Shown here: one piece after another, positions 17,348 through 25,658 of the stretch
How positions within the stretch are numbered: the first letter of the stretch is position 1
Layout: every line of letters begins with the position of its first letter
NCBI GenBank assembly: GCA_035634055.1
Contig: DASQDR010000116.1
Span: 9,081 to 73,080, forward strand
DNA length: 64,000 bases
Direction: 5' to 3'
DNA from: JAICTV01 sp035634055
GTDB lineage: Bacteria; Planctomycetota; Phycisphaerae; Tepidisphaerales; Tepidisphaeraceae
Notes under the pieces: model-generated
Databases searched by the model: none
Told to the model about the DNA's origin: nothing
Seen by the model: the letters and a program-made list of their open reading frames with translations, nothing else
Position numbers and translations under genes: made by a program

Positions 17348-18931
17348 TTGAACTTCTCTCGACGACAGGCGATGCGTTTGGCGGCCGGCGGCGCGCTGGC
17401 GGGACTGGCGGCAAGACTCACCTCGGCGGGCGCGATGGCGCAGACGACTTCCCCGGCCACCACCCAATCCGACTGGACCCCGCCCGTCGCGGAAGGGCCC
17501 TTCACCGAGGCGCTCGACTCGCTCAAGACCTACAAGGTGCCCGACTGGTTCCGCGACGCGAAGTTCGGCATCTGGTCCCACTGGGGCCCGCAGGCGGTCC
17601 CGCGGCAGGGCGACTGGTACGCCCGCAACATGTACCTGGACAACCACCGCCACTACCGCCACCACCTCCGCACCTACGGGCACCCGTCCAAGCATGGGTA
17701 CAAGGACATCATCCCGCTCTGGAAGGCCGAGAAGTGGGACCCCGAGGCGCTCATGTCCGCCTACGCCAAGGCGGGCGCGAAGTACTTCGTCAGCATGGGT
17801 GTCCACCACGACAACTTCGACCTGTGGGACTCCAAGCACCACGAGTGGAACGCGGTGAAGATGGGGCCGAAGCGCGACGTTGTCGGCGAGTGGAAGCGGG
17901 CGGCCGTGAGCCGCGGGCTGCGTTTCGGCGTCTCAGAGCACCTGGGCGCCAGCTACGCGTGGTTTGCCTCCAGCCGCGGCGCCGACAAGGCTGGCGACCA
18001 CGCCGGCGTTCCTTACGACGGCGCCGATCCGCAGCACCAGTCGCTCTATCACCCGAATCACGATGAGCCGTTCAAGGGCGGGCGCTCCTGGTACGCCAAC
18101 AACCCGCAGTGGCACCAGCGCTGGTTCACCCGCATCCGCGACCTCGTTGACAGCTACCAGCCGGACCTGCTCTACACCGACGGCGGCATCCCCTTCAGCC
18201 GCGTCGGGCGCAGCATGGTCGCCCACTTCTATAACGCCAACATCGCCGCCCACGGCGGAAAGCTCGAGGGCGTCTACACGCACAAGGACATCGGCTCCGG
18301 CGAGTTCCACCGCGAGGTGGGCGTGCAGGACGTCGAGCGCGGCGTGATGCAGAACATCAACCCGCTGCCGTGGCAGACCGACACGTCCATCGGCGACTGG
18401 TACTACAGCGACGGCTTCAAGTACAAGACCACGCCGCAGGTCATCCACATGCTGGCGGACATCGTCAGCAAGAACGGCAGCATGCTGCTCAACGTGGTGC
18501 AGTACCCCGACGGCAGCCTGCCGCCCGAGCCGCAGAAGTTCCTGGAGGAGATGGCCGAGTGGATCGCCGTCAACGGAGACGCCATCTACGGCACGCGCCC
18601 CTGGACGATCTTCGGCGAGGGCCCCACCCAGCCCAGGGCCGGTCACTTCAAGGAAGACACCGCCTACAAGCCGCAGGACGTCCGCTTCGCCACCAAGGGG
18701 GGCACGCTCTACGCGATCACGCTCGGCGAACCCACCGGCGAAACGCGCATCAAGTCGCTCGGTAATGACTCAAAGCATGCGGGCAGCGCCGTCAAAGGTG
18801 TCCGGCTGCTCGGCAGCGAGCAGGCGCTCACGTGGTCGCAGGAGGCGGACGCGCTGGCGATCAAGCTGCCGGATAAACTGCCGGCGCGGCACGCGGCTGC
18901 GTTCGAGATCAAGTTCGAGCAGCCCCTGTAG
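17348..18931 (+). CDS. Alpha-L-fucosidase (GH29), second copy, TTG start
   Basis: Predicted exported alpha-L-fucosidase, 527 residues. The start is TTG at 17348, set by AGGAG 7 bases upstream, and gives a Tat-like leader (NFSRRQAMRLAAGGALAGL). DAKFGIWSHWGPQAVPRQGD (70-89) is the GH29 signature and Asp278 in LLYTDGGIPF the likely nucleophile. It shares fold and length with the fucosidase at 12399 but differs around the active site (LLYTDGG against LLYFDDT) and has no linker, so the two may act on different fucosyl linkages or positions. It sits between GH43 and GH97 on the same strand. Confidence 0.88.
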   Translation: MNFSRRQAMRLAAGGALAGLAARLTSAGAMAQTTSPATTQSDWTPPVAEGPFTEALDSLKTYKVPDWFRDAKFGIWSHWGPQAVPRQGDWYARNMYLDNHRHYRHHLRTYGHPSKHGYKDIIPLWKAEKWDPEALMSAYAKAGAKYFVSMGVHHDNFDLWDSKHHEWNAVKMGPKRDVVGEWKRAAVSRGLRFGVSEHLGASYAWFASSRGADKAGDHAGVPYDGADPQHQSLYHPNHDEPFKGGRSWYANNPQWHQRWFTRIRDLVDSYQPDLLYTDGGIPFSRVGRSMVAHFYNANIAAHGGKLEGVYTHKDIGSGEFHREVGVQDVERGVMQNINPLPWQTDTSIGDWYYSDGFKYKTTPQVIHMLADIVSKNGSMLLNVVQYPDGSLPPEPQKFLEEMAEWIAVNGDAIYGTRPWTIFGEGPTQPRAGHFKEDTAYKPQDVRFATKGGTLYAITLGEPTGETRIKSLGNDSKHAGSAVKGVRLLGSEQALTWSQEADALAIKLPDKLPARHAAAFEIKFEQPL

Positions 18932-19003
18932 CGCGCGGCGCCGCCGCGGGGCGGCAAAGGCGCGACAGCGAGGCAACGGGAAGCTCCAAAAGGGAAGATC
19001 TGC

Positions 19004-20959
19004 ATGAGACGGCAGCGGACGGCGAAGGCTCACGTGCTGGCCACGCTCGTATGGCTCGCGGCGGCATCGGCGGCGTCGGCCTGGCCGGCGGCGGCGCGGG
19101 CGGCGGGGCCGGCGACCTTCCAGAGCCCCAACGGGCAGGTCAAGGTCCGTGTCGAGCCCGACAACCGGGGGCGCCTGCGCTTCACGGTCATGATGAAGGA
19201 CAAGCCGGTGCTGGCCAACTGCGCCCTGGGCATCGTCGTCGCTGATAAGGACCTGGGCGCCGGCACCTCGCTCGGGGACGCCGTCCTCAAGCAGATCGAC
19301 GAGACCTACCCGCTGCACGGCGGGCACGCCAAAGCCGTCAACCGCGGCGTCGAGGCGGTCATTCCGGTGAACGTCGAGGACGGCCCTCTTTGGTCGCTCG
19401 AGATGCGCGCGTACGACGACGGCGTCGCCTATCGCTACCGCGTGCCGGGCTCGGGGAAGCGGCGCGTCAGCGCCGAGTCGTCGGAGTGGCGGCTGCCGAC
19501 CGGGTGCCGCGTCTTCTTCCAGGCGCACAACGACCGCAAGGACTACGAGAACCCCTGGCAGGCGGCGGCGACGGGCGACCTGCTGGAGCGGCTCAAGCCA
19601 CGCCCGCGCGCCGGCAGCACCGCGCCCGTCCCGCCGGCGCCGGGCATCGGTCCCGACGACCCGCCCGCCATCATCGCCGCCCCCGCCACCTACGAGCTGC
19701 CCGACGGGCTCGGCTTCGCCATGGTCACCGAGGCCAACCTCGTCGACTACACCGACACCGCGCTGCGCTACGTCGGCGAGGACACGTTCCGCGCGTACCT
19801 GCACAACGACCCCAAGGGGTTCGATCTCGACGGCGAGATTGTGACGTCCTGGCGCGTCACCGTCCTGGCGGCGGACCTCAATGCGCTGGTCAACACCGAC
19901 CTGATCACCAACCTCTGCCCGCCGCCCCCGGCGAAGCTCGCCGACGCCACCTGGATCAAGCCCGGCCGGTCCACCTGGCACTGGATGGTGAGCGGCTGGC
20001 CCAAGTTTGAGGACCAGCGCGCGTGGGTGGATTGGACCCGTCAGCTCGGTTTCGAGTACTACCTGATCGACGACGGCTGGAACCGCTGGAAGCAGGGCGA
20101 CAAGGACAACTGGGCCTGCCTGAAGGAGGTCGTCGACTACGCCAGGACCCAGAACGTTGCCATCTGGGCGTGGGTCAACTCCAAGGAGCTTGGCGACGAC
20201 CGCGCCCGCGCCGACTACTACGCGCGGGCGAAGCAGGCGGGCGTGGTCGGGCTCAAGATCGACTTCATGAAGCCGGCGAACACCGAGTGGGTCCGCTGGT
20301 ACGAGCAGACGATCTCGCAGGCGGCCGATCACCAGCTCATGCTGAACTTCCACGGCTCGCAAAAACCGAGCGGGCGGCAGCGCACGCTTCCCAACGACAT
20401 GACGCGCGAGTCGGTCCGCGGTCGCGAGATGGGCAAGCAGCCGCCGATGCACGACGCGATCCTCCCCTTCACCCGCTTCGTCCAGGGCCCGGCCGATTAC
20501 ACGCCGGTCGACTTCCGCCCGGACAAGCTCAAGGGCTCCAGCTACGCCCACGAGCTGTCGATGGCGATCCTCTTCACCTCCCCGTTCTTCTGCTACGGCG
20601 GGGCGCCGCAAAACTACCTGGAGAACGAGGCGATCGACGTGATCAAGGCGATCCCCGCCACCTGGGACGAGACGCGCGTGCTCCCTGGCAGCAAGATCGG
20701 CGAGATCGCCGCCTTCGCGCGGCGCAAGGGGGACGACTGGTTCGTCGGCGTGATGAACGGCGCGGAACTGGCCGGGTTCAAGATCGACCTGAGCTTCCTC
20801 GGCGAAGGCAGCTACGCGATCGACAAGCTTGGCGATGTTCCCGACCGCCACGATGCCTTCGCCCGCGAGAAGGGAACCGTCACGGCAAAGGACGCGCTGA
20901 CCGTCGACCTTCGCCGCGACGGCGGCTTCGTCGCCCGCATCACCCGCGCGACGAATTGA
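19004..20959 (+). CDS. Glycoside hydrolase family 97 (retaining alpha-galactosidase type predicted)
   Basis: Predicted secreted GH97 enzyme of 651 residues with an N-terminal signal (VLATLVWLAAASAASAWPAAARA). The N-terminal beta-supersandwich (about 36-310) begins FQSPNGQVKVRV, followed by the TIM barrel (HWMVSGWPKFEDQRAWVDWT) and a C-terminal sheet. Asp420 in VVGLKIDFMK lies at the end of barrel strand 4, where retaining GH97 alpha-galactosidases keep their Asp nucleophile and the inverting SusB-type glucosidases do not. This supports removal of alpha-galactosyl (or beta-L-arabinopyranosyl) groups, though only by inference. An AGGGAAG box precedes the ATG. It is the last gene of the glycosidase run. 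Confidence 0.85.
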   Translation: MRRQRTAKAHVLATLVWLAAASAASAWPAAARAAGPATFQSPNGQVKVRVEPDNRGRLRFTVMMKDKPVLANCALGIVVADKDLGAGTSLGDAVLKQIDETYPLHGGHAKAVNRGVEAVIPVNVEDGPLWSLEMRAYDDGVAYRYRVPGSGKRRVSAESSEWRLPTGCRVFFQAHNDRKDYENPWQAAATGDLLERLKPRPRAGSTAPVPPAPGIGPDDPPAIIAAPATYELPDGLGFAMVTEANLVDYTDTALRYVGEDTFRAYLHNDPKGFDLDGEIVTSWRVTVLAADLNALVNTDLITNLCPPPPAKLADATWIKPGRSTWHWMVSGWPKFEDQRAWVDWTRQLGFEYYLIDDGWNRWKQGDKDNWACLKEVVDYARTQNVAIWAWVNSKELGDDRARADYYARAKQAGVVGLKIDFMKPANTEWVRWYEQTISQAADHQLMLNFHGSQKPSGRQRTLPNDMTRESVRGREMGKQPPMHDAILPFTRFVQGPADYTPVDFRPDKLKGSSYAHELSMAILFTSPFFCYGGAPQNYLENEAIDVIKAIPATWDETRVLPGSKIGEIAAFARRKGDDWFVGVMNGAELAGFKIDLSFLGEGSYAIDKLGDVPDRHDAFAREKGTVTAKDALTVDLRRDGGFVARITRATN

Positions 20960-20978
20960 TGCGGAAAGGGTTTCCGCA
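20960..20978. terminator. Hairpin between convergent GH97 and XylR-type genes
   Basis: Directly after the GH97 stop codon lies TGCGGAAA-GGG-TTTCCGCA, a perfect 8-bp stem with a 3-base loop. No long T-run follows. It sits in the 46-base convergent gap and could serve both genes as a terminator or transcript-end stabiliser. Confidence 0.45.
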
Positions 20979-21005
20979 CCGTGCTATCACCGCGCGCGAT
21001 CAAAG

Positions 21006-22259
21006 TCACGCCGTTGAAGTTCGATCCGCCGGCGGGGCGCTGGCGGCGCCGTGGCCGTGCTGTTCGCGGAACTGCTGTGGCGTGATGCCGAGCATTCGGC
21101 GGAAGACCTTGCTCATGTTCTCGCCGGTGCCGAAGCCCGCCTGCCGGGCGATCAACTGCACCTTGGTGCGCGTGCCGGCGAGCAGCCCCTTGGCGTGGTC
21201 CACGCGCTGCCACGCGATGGTGTCGCGGATGGTCCGCCCGGTCGCGCCGCGGAACACGTCCTGGAGGTGGCGGCGCGACACGCGCGCCTGCGCGGCGACG
21301 TCCTCCACGGTGATCGGGTCGCGGAAGCGGTCCTGGATGAACTGGATCGCCGCCGCCACCTCCGGGTCGCGCACCGCCAGCACGTCGGTGGATCGCCGGG
21401 CCACCACGCGGGCGGGCGGGACCAGCACCGGCTCGGACGGGGCGGGCTGGCCGTCCATCAGCCGGTCGAGCAGCACCGCCGCCTCGTAGCCGACGCGCTC
21501 GCGCGCCGAGTCGACGCTGGAGAGCGGGACCTGCGCCAGCTCGGTGATGACCGGGTCGTCGTCGACGCCGAGCACCGCAACCTGCCGGGGCACCTGCAAC
21601 CCCGCCAGCGCCGCCGCCTCAAGCACCTCGCAGGCGATGTGGTCGTTGGACCCCATCACCCCGATGGGCAGGCTCGCGCCCGACAGCCATTCCGCCAGCC
21701 AGGCGATGCGGGTCAACCCGCGCCGCGGCGGGGGAGACTCGTGGTCCCACGTCAGCTCGTGGTAGCGCGCCCCCGCGGCGGCGACCACGTCGCGGAACGA
21801 CTGGGCGCGCCTCCGTGCCCCCTTGCCCTCGATCGCGTGGGTGTAGAACAGCAGGTCGCGGAACCCGCGGCTGAGCAGGTGCTCGGCACCAGCTCGGCCG
21901 ATGGCGGCGTGGTCGAGCAGCACGCGCGCGTACCTCAGGTTCGGGTAGTCCGCCCACATGTCCACGATCGGGACCGTGAACCCCCGGAGCAACCCCGGCA
22001 GCCACGGCGCCGCGCGGGAGCAGAGGGCGAGGACGCCGTCGTACGCGAGTGAGCCGAGGTACGCCCGGTCCTGCCCGATGGCGTGGTAGGAGAGCAGGCG
22101 GGAGTCAACGTTCCAGCCCGCCTCGCGCGCGTAGCGGATGATCCCGGCCTGCCGCTCGTGGCTCTGGAACCCCATCGCCAGCAGAACGCGTCGTCGCCCG
22201 CCGACGGGCGGAGCGGCGGGGTGGGGCGGCGACGGCTTGGCAGTTCGAGGCATCGACAT
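21006..22259 (-). CDS. XylR-type transcriptional regulator (LacI-like sensor, AraC-type HTH)
   Basis: Predicted sugar-responsive regulator, 417 residues. Residues about 22-285 resemble the periplasmic-binding-protein/LacI-like sensor of XylR (VLLAMGFQSHERQAGIIRYA near the start, VAVLGVDDDPVITELAQVPL near the end). Residues about 305-400 hold two AraC-family helix-turn-helices: DPITVEDVAAQARVSRRHL and the conserved IARQAGFGTGENMSKVFRR, ending GITPQQFRE. No signal peptide, so cytoplasmic. It is divergent from the GH2/PL11 genes and convergent with the GH29-GH43-GH97 run, so it is well placed to control both. The inducer is unknown; arabinose, rhamnose or an unsaturated pectin fragment would suit the neighbours. 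ATG at 22259 or 22253. Confidence 0.88.
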   Translation of the reverse strand: MSMPRTAKPSPPHPAAPPVGGRRRVLLAMGFQSHERQAGIIRYAREAGWNVDSRLLSYHAIGQDRAYLGSLAYDGVLALCSRAAPWLPGLLRGFTVPIVDMWADYPNLRYARVLLDHAAIGRAGAEHLLSRGFRDLLFYTHAIEGKGARRRAQSFRDVVAAAGARYHELTWDHESPPPRRGLTRIAWLAEWLSGASLPIGVMGSNDHIACEVLEAAALAGLQVPRQVAVLGVDDDPVITELAQVPLSSVDSARERVGYEAAVLLDRLMDGQPAPSEPVLVPPARVVARRSTDVLAVRDPEVAAAIQFIQDRFRDPITVEDVAAQARVSRRHLQDVFRGATGRTIRDTIAWQRVDHAKGLLAGTRTKVQLIARQAGFGTGENMSKVFRRMLGITPQQFREQHGHGAASAPPADRTSTA

Positions 22260-22499
22260 CGTCCGTTATCGCCAAACGTGCTGCCGCGCATGCGGCGGGT
22301 CCGATTCTTGATCGGACAGGCGATTTGCCGGAAATAGCAGTTTACAATCTAACCCGCATGAGACAATCGGCCCGGTCGCCCCGCGCGCGACCGGCGGCCC
22401 CGCCGCACGCACCGGAAGACGCCGCCCCCTCCAGGCCCCCCGCGCACGGGGCACGAGGGTGCCGAATGGTTCCACAGCACCCTTGGTCGGACACCACTG
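22260..22499. promoter_or_regulatory. Divergent regulatory region xylR-type gene / GH2, with inverted repeat
   Basis: The 240-base gap holds an inverted repeat at 22299-22317: GTCCGAT, a 5-base spacer, ATCGGAC (7-bp arms). A TACAAT hexamer at 22343-22348 could be a -10 box facing GH2, but no good -35 lies at the right distance. The palindrome is the best candidate operator for the adjacent regulator. No experimental or comparative support is available here. Confidence 0.4.
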
Positions 22500-25400
22500 A
22501 TGAAGTTGTACTCCCCGATCGTTTCGCGCCTTCCGCGCCTCGCTCCCCTTGCTTGCCTGATCCTCTGCCTGCTGCCCCCGGCGGCGGCGGCGGCGGCGCA
22601 GGAGGCCAAGCTCTCGGCTGACGCGTCGCCGCGGCGGGCGTACAACTTCAATTCCGACTGGCGCGTCTTCGTCGGCGACGCCCCGGGCGCCGAGGCCGGG
22701 GCGTTTGACGATGCCAAGTGGAAGGGCGTCACCCTCCCGCACGGGTGGAACGAGGACCACGCCTTCCGCGTGAGCATCGCCGATCTGCCGACCGGCATCG
22801 CCTGGTACCGCAAGCGCTTCACCCTGCCGCCGGGCGCCGCGGGGAAGAAGGTGTACATCGAGTTCCAGGGCATCCGCCACGGCGGGGAGTTCTTCCTCAA
22901 CGGCAAGTCGATCGGCGGGCACGACAATGGCGTGATGGCGTTCGGCTTTGACCTCACCCCGCACCTCAAGCCGCCGGGCGAGGAGAACGTCATCGCCGCC
23001 CGCATCGACAGCGCCTGGACCTACCGCGAGCGCGCCACCAATACCACCTACCAGTGGAACGACCGCAACTTCTACGTGAACCACGGCGGGATCAACAAGA
23101 ACGTCGTGCTGCACGTGACCGACCCGCTGCACCAGACGCTGCCGCTGTTTTCCAACCTCGGCACGATTGGCACCTACGTCTACGCCGGCGACATCGACGT
23201 CGCCAACCGATCGGCCACCGTCAACGTCGAGTCGCAGGTGAAGAACGACGGGCCGGCGCCGAAGACCTTCACCTTCGAGGTCAGCGTGGCGGACATGGAC
23301 GGCAAGGTGGTCAAGACCTTTGACGGCGGACAGCAGGCGCTCGGGGCGGGCGAGTCGCGCGTCGTCAAGGCGAGCGCGAAGCTCGACGGCCTGAACTTCT
23401 GGAGCTGGGGCTACGGCTACCTCTACACCGTGACCACCACGCTGAAGGTCGACGGCAAGCCGATCGACGCCGCCACCACCCGCACCGGGTTCCGCAAGAC
23501 CGCGTTCACCGATGGCGCGTTGACGCTCAACGACCGCGTGCTGCACCTCAAGGGTTACGCCCAGCGCACGACCAATGAATGGCCGGCGCTGGGGATCAAC
23601 ATCCCGCCGTGGGTGAGCGATTTCAGCAACGGGCTGATGGTCCAGAGCAACGCGAACCTGGTGCGCTGGATGCACGTCACGCCGTCGAAGCAGGACGTGG
23701 AATCGTGCGACCGCGTCGGCCTGATCCAGGCGATGCCCGCCGGGGATTCGGAGCGCGACAGCGAGGACCGCAAGTGGGAGCAGCGGCTCGAGCTGATGCG
23801 CGACGCCATCGTCTACAACCGCAACAACCCCAGCATCCTGTTCTACGAGGCGGGCAACAAGGGCGTCAGTGAAACGCACATGAAGCAGATGCTCGACGTG
23901 CGCGACAAGTTCGACCCGCACGGCGGGCGCGCCATGGGCAGCCGCGAGATGCTCGCCAGCAAGCTCGCCGAGTGGGGCGGCGAGATGCTCTACGTCAACA
24001 AGAGCGCCGGCAAGCCGCTCTGGCAGACGGAGTACTCGCGCGACGAGGGGCTGCGCAAGTACGCGGACGAGTTCACGCCTCCTTACCACAAGGACGGCGA
24101 CGGCCCGCCGCACCGCAACGAGCCGGCCCCGAGCTACAACCGCAACCAGGACACCCACGCGGTCGAGAACGTCCGCCGCTGGTACGACTTCTGGCGCGAG
24201 CGCCCCGGCACCGGCACGCGCGTTAACGGCGGCGGGGTGAACATCATCTTCTCCGATTCCAACTCCCATCACCGCGGGGCCGAGAACTACCGCCGCAGCG
24301 GCGAGGTGGACGCGATGCGCATCCCGAAGGAAGGCTTCTTTGCGCACCAGGTGATGTGGGACGGCTGGGTGGACGCCGAGCGTCCCGCGGCCCACATCAT
24401 CGGCCACTGGAACTACAAGCCAGGGACGAAGAAGGACATCTTCGTCGTCTCCAGCAGCGACCGGGTCGAGCTCCAGCTCAACGGCAAGTCGCTCGGCGCC
24501 GGCGAGCAAAGCTACCGCTTCCTCTACACGTTCAAGAACGTCGAGTGGCAGCCCGGCACGCTGAGGGCGCTCGGCTTCGCCGCCGACGGCAAGCAGGTGT
24601 GCGAGGCGCAGGTGAAGACGACCGGCGAGCCGGCGGCGGTGAAGCTGACGCCGCGCACCCGGCCGGGCGGCGTGCGCGCCGACGGCAGCGACCTGGCGCT
24701 GCTCGACGTCGAGGTCGTGGACGCCGACGGCAACCGCGTCCCCACCGCGTTTCACCAGATCACCTTCGACGTCACCGGCCCCGCCGAGTGGCGCGGCGGA
24801 ATCGCGCAGGGGCCGGACAACTTCATCCTCTCGAAGAAGCTCCCGGTGGAGCTGGGCGTCAACCGCGTCAGCGTCCGCTCCACGGGCGAGGCCGGAACGA
24901 TCCTGATCAAGGCGACGGCCGACGGGCTGAAGCCGGCGACGGTCGAGCTGGCGTCGCAGTCGGTCCCGGTCACGGGCGGCCTCTCCACGGCGATGCCGGA
25001 CGACGGGCTCAAGCCGTCGCTGTCGCGGGGCCCGACCCCGGCGGGGCCGTCCTTTGCCCCCGTGCGCACGCCGATCAAGATCGCCAAGGTCACCGCCGGC
25101 TCCAACGCCGAGCGCGCGGCAATGACGATGGACGACAACGAGACCACCAACTGGACCAGCGCGGGCGTCGCGTCGGAGAGTTGGATCCGCTACGAGTTCG
25201 AAAGCCCCGCGCGCGTGAGTGAAGTGACGCTCAAGCTCGGCGGCTGGCGGTCGCGGTCCTATCCGGTGCGCATCCGCGTGGACAAGAAGATCGTCTTCAC
25301 CGGCAACACGCCGCGCAGCCTCGGTTACGTCACGCTCCCGCTGGAGCCGGCGGAGGGGCAAAGCCTTAGCATCGAGGTCGCTGGCGGGGGGGCCAGCGAC

Positions 25401-25577
25401 CAAGATGCCTTCGGCGGGATCGTGGAGGTGACCGGCGAGAAGGACGTCACCACCCGCGGCTCGGCCACCACGCGCGGCGCAGGCGGCGGCGGCGGCGGCG
25501 GGCGGGCAGGCGGCCGGGGGCCGACGCTGGAAATCATCGAGGCGGAAATCTACGGATCGCCCGCCGGTTCCAGGTAA
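22500..25577 (+). CDS. Glycoside hydrolase family 2 protein with C-terminal discoidin-like domain
   Basis: Predicted secreted beta-galactosidase-like GH2 enzyme of 1025 residues. Signal peptide LACLILCLLPPAAAAAA, then the sugar-binding jelly roll (about 45-205), an Ig-like domain (about 225-330) and the TIM barrel (about 335-610). Ig-like domains follow (RAYNFN and WNYKPGTKKDIFVVSSSD are typical anchors), and a discoidin-like domain (about 855-990) precedes a Gly-rich linker. Glu511 in KPLWQTEYSRDEG fits the nucleophile. The usual acid/base motif NE is altered: NNPSILFYEAGNKG has Lys454 where LacZ-type enzymes have Glu; Glu450 lies four residues earlier. The enzyme may belong to an atypical GH2 subfamily. 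First gene after the XylR divergent region. Confidence 0.83.
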   Translation: MKLYSPIVSRLPRLAPLACLILCLLPPAAAAAAQEAKLSADASPRRAYNFNSDWRVFVGDAPGAEAGAFDDAKWKGVTLPHGWNEDHAFRVSIADLPTGIAWYRKRFTLPPGAAGKKVYIEFQGIRHGGEFFLNGKSIGGHDNGVMAFGFDLTPHLKPPGEENVIAARIDSAWTYRERATNTTYQWNDRNFYVNHGGINKNVVLHVTDPLHQTLPLFSNLGTIGTYVYAGDIDVANRSATVNVESQVKNDGPAPKTFTFEVSVADMDGKVVKTFDGGQQALGAGESRVVKASAKLDGLNFWSWGYGYLYTVTTTLKVDGKPIDAATTRTGFRKTAFTDGALTLNDRVLHLKGYAQRTTNEWPALGINIPPWVSDFSNGLMVQSNANLVRWMHVTPSKQDVESCDRVGLIQAMPAGDSERDSEDRKWEQRLELMRDAIVYNRNNPSILFYEAGNKGVSETHMKQMLDVRDKFDPHGGRAMGSREMLASKLAEWGGEMLYVNKSAGKPLWQTEYSRDEGLRKYADEFTPPYHKDGDGPPHRNEPAPSYNRNQDTHAVENVRRWYDFWRERPGTGTRVNGGGVNIIFSDSNSHHRGAENYRRSGEVDAMRIPKEGFFAHQVMWDGWVDAERPAAHIIGHWNYKPGTKKDIFVVSSSDRVELQLNGKSLGAGEQSYRFLYTFKNVEWQPGTLRALGFAADGKQVCEAQVKTTGEPAAVKLTPRTRPGGVRADGSDLALLDVEVVDADGNRVPTAFHQITFDVTGPAEWRGGIAQGPDNFILSKKLPVELGVNRVSVRSTGEAGTILIKATADGLKPATVELASQSVPVTGGLSTAMPDDGLKPSLSRGPTPAGPSFAPVRTPIKIAKVTAGSNAERAAMTMDDNETTNWTSAGVASESWIRYEFESPARVSEVTLKLGGWRSRSYPVRIRVDKKIVFTGNTPRSLGYVTLPLEPAEGQSLSIEVAGGGASDQDAFGGIVEVTGEKDVTTRGSATTRGAGGGGGGGRAGGRGPTLEIIEAEIYGSPAGSR

Positions 25578-25658
25578 GCGCTGTCGGGGGCGCGCGCGTG
25601 TCGTGCCGGCGTCACCGGCGCGGATCGGATCGACTGCAAAGCGGGGCGGAGGTGTGCT

